Source: Clostridiales bacterium (GTDB lineage: Bacteria; Bacillota; Clostridia; Oscillospirales; CAG-272). From it: a stretch of DNA of 10,159 nucleotides. This document shows, one piece after another, positions 5,923 to 10,159 of the stretch. The stretch covers positions 1-10,159 of the forward strand of contig DXYE01000009.1 in the NCBI GenBank assembly GCA_019415985.1. The letters are read 5' to 3'. The notes under the pieces were generated by a model. The model was not told the origin of the DNA, made no database searches, and was given only the letters and a program-made list of their open reading frames with translations. Position 1 is the first letter of the stretch. Each line of letters starts with the position of its first letter. Made by a program: the position numbers and the translations under genes.

Positions 5923-7098
5923 TCAGTGAATGATACGGATTCGGATGATGCCCTCAATGGCGGACAGCTTGGTTTTGACGTCCTCCGGAAGCTGCCCGAG
6001 TGTTTCGACGATCGTATATGCGTATTCCTTTTTAGAACGGTTGAGCAAATTTTCAATATTGATGCTTGCCTCGGAGAGCGCCGCGGAAATCTGAGATATG
6101 ATGGAGGGAACATTTTTATGGAATACGCAGATGCGGTAATCCCCATTGTGCGGCAGCACGACGTCCGGATAGTTTACGCTGTTCTTGATATTGCCGCATT
6201 CGAGAAAGTCAATCAGCTCATGTGCAGCCATGACCGCGCAGTTATCCTCCGATTCTCCCGTTGAGGCGCCAAGGTGAGGTATGGCAATGACGCCCTTCGC
6301 GCCCACCAGTTCTGCCGTCGGGAAATCCGTCACGTATTTTGCCAGCTTTCCGCTTTCCAACGCCGCGAGAATATCGTCGCTTATGGCAAGGTCTGCGCGG
6401 GAGAAGTTCAGCAGACGGGCGCCGTCCTTCATCATGGCGAGAGATTCGCGGTTGAACATACCGCGCGTCTCAGGGGTAGAAGGTACATGGACGGTGATAT
6501 AATCGCAGGTTTTAAAAATTTCCTCCATGTTTTCCGCACGCTTGATACCGCGGGACAAACTCCATGCCGCATCCACAGTTAGGAATTTGTCGAAGCCGAG
6601 CACCTCCATGCCGAGGCTCCTTGCGGCGTTGGCCACAATAGCACCGATGGCGCCGAGGCCGATCACGCCCAGCCGCTTGCCTTCGATTTCACAGCCGGCA
6701 AACTGGGCTTTTCCCTTTTCCACCTGCTTTGCGACGTCGGCCGCGTCCGTATTGACCAGCGTTTTGGCCCAGTTAATACCATCGACGATATTACGAGAGG
6801 CGAGCAGCAGACCGGCGATCACAAGCTCCTTGACCGCGTTTGCGTTGGCGCCGGGCGTGTTGAAAACCACGATGCCCTTTTCCGCGCACGCCTCCACCGG
6901 GATGTTGTTGACGCCCGCGCCGGCGCGGGCTATGGCCTTCAGCTTGTCGCCGAAGGGCATCTCGTGCAGGGAAGCGGATCTCACCATAATTGCGTCGGGG
7001 TTCTCGAAGCTGTCCCCCACCGCGTATTTATCACCCGAAAAACAGGCTGTTCCCACAGCGGCAATTTTATTCATCAATTGTATCTCAAACATGTTCAT
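5923..7098 (-). CDS. serA: D-3-phosphoglycerate dehydrogenase SerA
   Basis: SerA oxidises 3-phosphoglycerate to 3-phosphohydroxypyruvate with NAD+, the first and usually feedback-controlled step of serine synthesis. With the chosen start it has 391 residues. The Rossmann loop GLGAIG is at 147-152. The catalytic set of the D-2-hydroxyacid dehydrogenases is in place: Arg234 (NFSRADLAI), Glu263 (FPTAELVG) and His275 (IPHLGAST). A single C-terminal ACT domain spans about 321-391, the usual place for serine to bind; the long intervening domain of some SerA forms is absent, as in other clostridial versions. ATGs at 7104, 7098 and 7092 are in frame. AAGGA abuts the first, lies six bases before the second and twelve before the third, so 7098 is best. 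It shares a pathway with the upstream serC, about 310 bp away. Confidence 0.96.
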   Translation of the reverse strand: MNMFEIQLMNKIAAVGTACFSGDKYAVGDSFENPDAIMVRSASLHEMPFGDKLKAIARAGAGVNNIPVEACAEKGIVVFNTPGANANAVKELVIAGLLLASRNIVDGINWAKTLVNTDAADVAKQVEKGKAQFAGCEIEGKRLGVIGLGAIGAIVANAARSLGMEVLGFDKFLTVDAAWSLSRGIKRAENMEEIFKTCDYITVHVPSTPETRGMFNRESLAMMKDGARLLNFSRADLAISDDILAALESGKLAKYVTDFPTAELVGAKGVIAIPHLGASTGESEDNCAVMAAHELIDFLECGNIKNSVNYPDVVLPHNGDYRICVFHKNVPSIISQISAALSEASINIENLLNRSKKEYAYTIVETLGQLPEDVKTKLSAIEGIIRIRIIH

Positions 7099-7412
7099 GA
7101 CCATTCCTTTCCTGTATGTTGAAAAGTCCGCGCTTTACCCCCGAAAAAGCATGGACTGCCGATTCTCGGCCCTGACCTGCATCCGAACGGTCCTGAGCGC
7201 AAAGGCCACGCCGCAGCCGAATCAAAAAATCGTCCGGTGCCGGTCATCGCTCGGGTCTCCCGGAGCAGACGCAGCATCCATGACCGTCGCACGGGTTCAA
7301 ATAGCGCTTTGAGCGCCGCACCCGTTTCCGCGGTCCGGGTTCTGAATGCGGGCCGTCGGAAGCGGAGAAAGCCTCCTGCGCGGCGGCGAAGCCGTTTTTC
7401 TTCGTTCGGCGG
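7099..7412. other. serC-serA intergenic region
   Basis: The gap is long for two consecutive genes of one pathway. It holds the serA ribosome binding site (AGGAAAGGA, near 7105-7113), a small hairpin GCGCT-TTG-AGCGC around 7306-7318, and CGGC-GAA-GCCG followed by T5 on the plus strand (7384-7399). I see no convincing gene and no clear sigma-A promoter, so whether serA is read from the serC promoter is open. Confidence 0.55.
7384..7399 (+). terminator. Small hairpin plus T5 on the plus strand
   Basis: CGGC (7384-7387), loop GAA, GCCG (7391-7394), then TTTTT (7395-7399), just past the serC stop. Only four pairs, and no plus-strand gene precedes it. Probably too weak to act alone. Confidence 0.2.
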
Positions 7413-8564
7413 TCAGGCCTTGGGATGCGACTCTGCGAATGCGCGCATAAATTCGACCAGCGCTTCGACGCCCTCAAGCGGCATCGCGTTGTAGATGGAA
7501 GCGCGCATTCCGCCGACGGAACGGTGTCCCTTGATATTTTTAAAGCCGGCCGCGTCCGCTTCCTTTGCAAACGCTTTGTCGAGATCCGCGTCGCCGGTGA
7601 CGAACGTCACGTTCATCATGGAGCGGCAATTCTTTTCTACCGGCGCGAGATAGTACGACTGTCCGTCCAGATAATCGTACAGTACGGCCGCTTTCTTTTC
7701 ATTGCGCGCCTTCATTTCCTTAAGACCGCCGATAGAGAGAATCCACTCATATACGAGCTTGGCGATGTAGATCGGATAACAGGGCGGGGTGTTGTACATG
7801 GAGTCGTTGTCCGCCATTGTCTTATAGTCGAGCATGACGGGAATATCCTTGCGCGCATGGCCCATGAGATCCTCGCGGACGATCACGACCGTCAGCCCTG
7901 CAGGCGCCATATTCTTCTGCGCGCCCGCATAAATGACACCGAATTTCGTCACATCAACCGGCTCGCTCAGAATACAGGAGGACATGTCTGCGACCAGGGG
8001 AATGTCGCCTGTATCCGGAATATACGGAAATTTTGTGCCGTAAATGGTGTTGTTGAAGCAAATGTGGACGTAGTCGGCATCCGGACGGATATCGGCGCGG
8101 TCGATATGCGGAATATACGTAAAATTCTTGTCGTCCGATGACGCGATACATTTGACGTCGCCGTATTTTTTCGCTTCGTTGAAGGCCTTTTTGGAGAACT
8201 GGCCTGTCACGAGATAATCCGCTTTGTTCGAGCCGTTCATAAGGTTGAGAGGAACCGCGGCAAACTGCGTGGAAGCGCCTCCCTGCAGGAAAAGCACCTT
8301 GTAGTTGTCCGGAATGTTCATCAGCTCGCGCAGGCGCGCCTGCGCCTCCCCGATGATCTCTTCATAAACCGGAGAGCGGTGGCTCATCTCCATTACCGAC
8401 ATACCGCTGTCACGGTAACAGACGAGCTCCGACGCCGCCTGCTCCAGGACCGGCAGCGGGAGCATGGACGGCCCCGCAGAAAAATTATAGACTCGTTTCA
8501 TGTTGAACATCGCATGCACCGCCCGGACGTCTGTCCCCGGCGCGGGATTCCTTCCCCCGTGCAT
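7413..8564 (-). CDS. serC: Phosphoserine aminotransferase SerC
   Basis: SerC is a PLP enzyme that converts 3-phosphohydroxypyruvate and glutamate to 3-phosphoserine and 2-oxoglutarate, the step after SerA. Counted from the family's usual start MKRVYNFSAGPS (ATG at 8501) the protein has 362 residues, the normal length. Visible features in that numbering are QGGAST (73-78), the PLP lysine in YAGAQKNMAP (Lys196) and the C-terminal GHRSVGGMRASIYNAMPLEG (325-344), with arginines for phosphate binding. The start is uncertain. The ATG at 8501 has no ribosome binding site, whereas the in-frame ATG at 8564 has GAGAGGAGG (complement of 8569-8577) four bases upstream. I place the start at 8564, which adds 21 residues (383 in all). 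It is driven by the promoter at 8682-8710. Confidence 0.95.
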   Translation of the reverse strand: MHGGRNPAPGTDVRAVHAMFNMKRVYNFSAGPSMLPLPVLEQAASELVCYRDSGMSVMEMSHRSPVYEEIIGEAQARLRELMNIPDNYKVLFLQGGASTQFAAVPLNLMNGSNKADYLVTGQFSKKAFNEAKKYGDVKCIASSDDKNFTYIPHIDRADIRPDADYVHICFNNTIYGTKFPYIPDTGDIPLVADMSSCILSEPVDVTKFGVIYAGAQKNMAPAGLTVVIVREDLMGHARKDIPVMLDYKTMADNDSMYNTPPCYPIYIAKLVYEWILSIGGLKEMKARNEKKAAVLYDYLDGQSYYLAPVEKNCRSMMNVTFVTGDADLDKAFAKEADAAGFKNIKGHRSVGGMRASIYNAMPLEGVEALVEFMRAFAESHPKA

Positions 8565-8568
8565 GCAG

Positions 8569-8577
8569 CCTCCTCTC
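8569..8577 (-). promoter_or_regulatory. Strong Shine-Dalgarno for the extended serC start
   Basis: The minus strand reads GAGAGGAGG, ending four bases before the ATG at 8564. This is the only good ribosome binding site between the promoter and the conserved SerC sequence, and it decides my choice of start; the spacing is slightly short. Confidence 0.65.
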
Positions 8578-8606
8578 CGTTTGTTGACAAAATTGACGAT
8601 TTGCAT

Positions 8607-8657
8607 GAATCCCTGCGGTTTTGATGCCGAATATGACGGTCGATTTTCGGGGGATTC
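8607..8657 (-). promoter_or_regulatory. Long-range stem in the serC leader
   Basis: GAATCCC (8607-8613) and GGGATTC (8651-8657) are exact complements 37 bases apart, near the 5' end of the predicted leader. Beyond a C-A mismatch, one Watson-Crick and two wobble pairs extend the stem in minus-strand RNA (GUGC with AUGC). The loop can form a smaller CCGAA/TTCGG stem. I see no T-box sequence and no riboswitch I recognise. It could be an unclassified regulatory leader or simply a stable 5' end. Confidence 0.4.
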
Positions 8658-8681
8658 GCACACAATCCGTTATATCTTAAT

Positions 8682-8710
8682 ATTATATTCCCTTCCGCGT
8701 TGTTCGTCAA
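8682..8710 (-). promoter_or_regulatory. Sigma-A promoter of serC
   Basis: The minus strand has -35 TTGACG (8705-8710), a spacer of exactly 17 bp and -10 TATAAT (8682-8687): five of six and six of six consensus matches. It lies in the gap after the ABC ATPase gene and predicts a transcript start near 8675 and a leader of about 110 nt before the ATG at 8564. It is the clearest promoter in the window. Confidence 0.85.
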
Positions 8711-8765
8711 GCACTACGGCGTCGAATTCACAGATATTTTTCAAGGATTATGCTCTGTCTCTGAG

Positions 8766-9524
8766 CTATGTATGGATATTGCCCATAAAAGCGCGCATTC
8801 GCTCGGTAGCGCCATCTCCGAACACAAAGGAGGGCGGTCCCTCCGCCGCAATAACGCCGCCGTCCATAAACAGCACTCTGTCCGATATTTCCCGTGCAAA
8901 GGCCATTTCATGGGTGACGATCACCATGGTCATTCTTGCTCCGGCAAGCTGCTTCATCACCGCCAGCACCTCTCCTGTTAGCTCGGGATCCAGCGCAGAT
9001 GTCGGTTCGTCGAACAGCAGGACGTCCGGCTCCATCATCAATGCCCGCGCAATGGCCACGCGCTGCTTTTGGCCGCCGGAAAGGCTGCCCGGCATCTCAC
9101 GGATTTTGTCGCTCAGTCCGACGCGCGCGAGCAGCGCCTCCGCCCGTTCTTCAATCTCCGCCCGCGTGCCCCGCTTCGCATTCAGGGGAGCCGCGCACAG
9201 ATTTTTGCCCACGGTCATATGCGGAAAGAGCTGAAAATGCTGAAAAACCATGCCCATTCGTCCGCAGATTCTTCGGCAGACCTTTTCAGGCGCATAGGAC
9301 CCCTCCTCGACAAACGGTTCTCCTTCAATATATATACTGCCGCCGTCAATGCGCTCCAGTCCGATCAGGGAGCGGAGCAGCGTCGATTTACCGCTGCCGG
9401 ATGGGCCGATGACGGACAGGATCTCTCCTTTTCGTACGGAAATATCGACGCCGCGCAGGACGGTATTGTTTCCGAACTGCTTTCTGATACCCGAGGCCCG
9501 GATCATTTCTTTTATTTCGTCCAT
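8766..9524 (-). CDS. Polar amino-acid ABC transporter, ATP-binding protein
   Basis: This is the ATPase of a polar amino-acid importer (GlnQ/HisP type), a peripheral protein on the inner face of the membrane that powers uptake. The 252 residues show all the ATPase motifs: Walker A GPSGSGKST (40-48), the Q-loop at Gln95 (MVFQHFQLFPHMTV, typical for amino-acid importers), signature LSGGQ (148-152), Walker B VLLFDE (168-173), D-loop SALDPE, and the switch His205 (VTHEM). Length is normal. The ATG at 9524 has a GAGAGGG about 11 bases upstream, rather far; an ATG six codons in has no better site. The permease gene ends 64 bp upstream, so the two form an operon. The substrate cannot be told from the sequence. 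The substrate-binding protein gene is not in the window. No clear terminator precedes the serC promoter. Confidence 0.94.
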   Translation of the reverse strand: MDEIKEMIRASGIRKQFGNNTVLRGVDISVRKGEILSVIGPSGSGKSTLLRSLIGLERIDGGSIYIEGEPFVEEGSYAPEKVCRRICGRMGMVFQHFQLFPHMTVGKNLCAAPLNAKRGTRAEIEERAEALLARVGLSDKIREMPGSLSGGQKQRVAIARALMMEPDVLLFDEPTSALDPELTGEVLAVMKQLAGARMTMVIVTHEMAFAREISDRVLFMDGGVIAAEGPPSFVFGDGATERMRAFMGNIHT

Positions 9525-9588
9525 ATCGTATATGTCCCTCTCTGTTTAGGTTCCCGCTGAACGCGGTGCATTAGCATTTGCAGTCGGC

Positions 9589-10159
9589 TCAGAAGCGGAA
9601 GCGTTTTTCCAGCGCGTCAAAGATCTTGGTCAGTCCGAAGGACATGATCAGATAAAAGACCGCGGCCACAATAAACGGCGTTACGTTCGACGTGGCGCTG
9701 ACGCGTGCGCGTGTCAGCTGCATGAGGTCGACCAAGCCTATGGCGGTGACGAGCGCGGTATCCTTGACCAGCGTGATTGTTTCATTGCTGACCGGAGGGA
9801 GCACGACCTTGAACATCTGCGGCATGACGATGCGTACCGTGGTTTTAAAGCGGCTGAATCCCAGGACCTTGGCCGCTTCATACTGGCCGGCGTCAATGGA
9901 TAAAAGGCCGCCGCGGAAGATTTCGCAGAAATATGCGGCGTAATTGAGCACAAAGGCGACGCAGGCCGCGGTGAAGCGCGACAGCACGAGATGCTCGCCG
10001 ATATAGGGGATGAACGGCAGACCGAAGTAAATAAAGAAGAGCTGAAGCATCAGAGGCGTGCCGCGCATCAGAAAGACATAGGCGCGGACGACGGGCTTGA
10101 GCGCTCTGCTTCGGCCGGCCGACAGAAAGGCTAGAGAAAGTCCCAGGGGAATAGAAAGC
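9589..10159 (-). CDS. Polar amino-acid ABC transporter permease (N-terminus beyond right edge)
   Basis: This is a membrane subunit of the same importer, of the His/Glu/Gln/Arg permease family. The frame is open from the TGA at 9589-9591 to the window edge, giving 190 codons; the true start lies outside, since family members have about 215-220 residues. The ATG at 10068 is internal: in-frame codons to its right encode LSIPLGLSLAFL and KPVVRAYVFL, typical of this family just before the conserved MRGTPLMLQLFFIYFGLP. The EAA loop that contacts the ATPase is clear (YEAAKVLGFSRFKTTVRIVMPQ, split here by its spacing: EAA, then G four residues on, then IVMPQ). The C-terminal half has two further hydrophobic segments. 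It is followed after 64 bp by the ATPase gene, as expected for such operons. Confidence 0.93.
   Translation of the reverse strand, partial: LSIPLGLSLAFLSAGRSRALKPVVRAYVFLMRGTPLMLQLFFIYFGLPFIPYIGEHLVLSRFTAACVAFVLNYAAYFCEIFRGGLLSIDAGQYEAAKVLGFSRFKTTVRIVMPQMFKVVLPPVSNETITLVKDTALVTAIGLVDLMQLTRARVSATSNVTPFIVAAVFYLIMSFGLTKIFDALEKRFRF

Noticed and set aside
6527..7312. Long plus-strand open frame (261 codons) opposite serA
   Set aside because: It is antisense to a clear SerA, has no ribosome binding site or recognisable motif, and such frames are common opposite well-used codons in GC-rich genes.
7425..8141. Plus-strand open frame (238 codons) opposite serC
   Set aside because: Antisense to a gene with full catalytic motifs; the composition is Arg/His/Val-rich and random-looking.
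8574..8663. GTG start at 8663, giving a 416-residue SerC
   Set aside because: It would lie about 12 bases after the predicted transcript start with no good ribosome binding site, and would extend the protein 54 residues beyond the family's start.
8565..8675. T-box riboswitch upstream of serC
   Set aside because: I looked for the conserved T-box sequence (AGGGTGG type) and a terminator/antiterminator pair and found neither.
8500..9234. Plus-strand open frame (244 codons) across the serC promoter and the ABC ATPase
   Set aside because: It spans a clear minus-strand promoter and gene and has no start signal or known domain.
9589..10068. ATG at 10068 as the permease start
   Set aside because: The frame stays open upstream to the window edge with family-typical residues, so this ATG is internal and the gene is partial.
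1..10159. CRISPR array, transposon, prophage or defence island
   Set aside because: No regularly spaced repeats, transposase, integrase or defence domain is visible; the genes are core metabolism and ribosome assembly.

Overview
The window looks like the chromosome of a low-to-mid GC Gram-positive bacterium, most likely a member of the Clostridia. I base this on the neighbourhood of a radical-SAM/PDZ DUF512 protein, the double-GTPase Der and the acyltransferase PlsY, on the short clostridial-style SerA with one ACT domain, and on strong AGGAGG-type ribosome binding sites. The lineage is inferred by eye, not computed. Every gene I can support is on the minus strand, so the genes read from the right end of the window to the left.

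In transcription order: a polar amino-acid ABC importer comes first, with a permease running off the right edge (9589-10159) and its ATPase (8766-9524). A textbook sigma-A promoter (8682-8710) and a roughly 110-nt leader with a long-range stem then drive serC (7413-8564). serA follows after a gap of about 310 bp (5923-7098). SerA and SerC catalyse the first two steps of the phosphorylated serine pathway; serB is not visible here. About 500 bp rich in hairpins follows, then the DUF512 radical-SAM gene (4120-5424), a 440-bp gap, der (2348-3679, TTG start with a perfect Shine-Dalgarno), a 652-bp gap and plsY (928-1695). After 803 bp without a convincing gene, the first 41 codons of an unidentified gene leave the window at the left edge (1-124).

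Functionally the window joins serine biosynthesis and amino-acid uptake to a housekeeping block (50S ribosome assembly by Der, the first acylation of phospholipid synthesis by PlsY). The genes share a strand but are widely spaced, with gaps of 308-803 bp everywhere except inside the transporter operon and between the ATPase gene and the serC promoter. Most are therefore probably transcribed separately rather than as one operon.

I found no RNA genes of a known family, CRISPR arrays, transposase genes or rRNA/tRNA. The unusual material is in the long intergenic regions: clusters of strong inverted repeats, a structured serC leader with an ambiguous start codon, and a few hairpin-plus-T-tract signals that face the strand with no genes. 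I did not recognise a complete new biological system.
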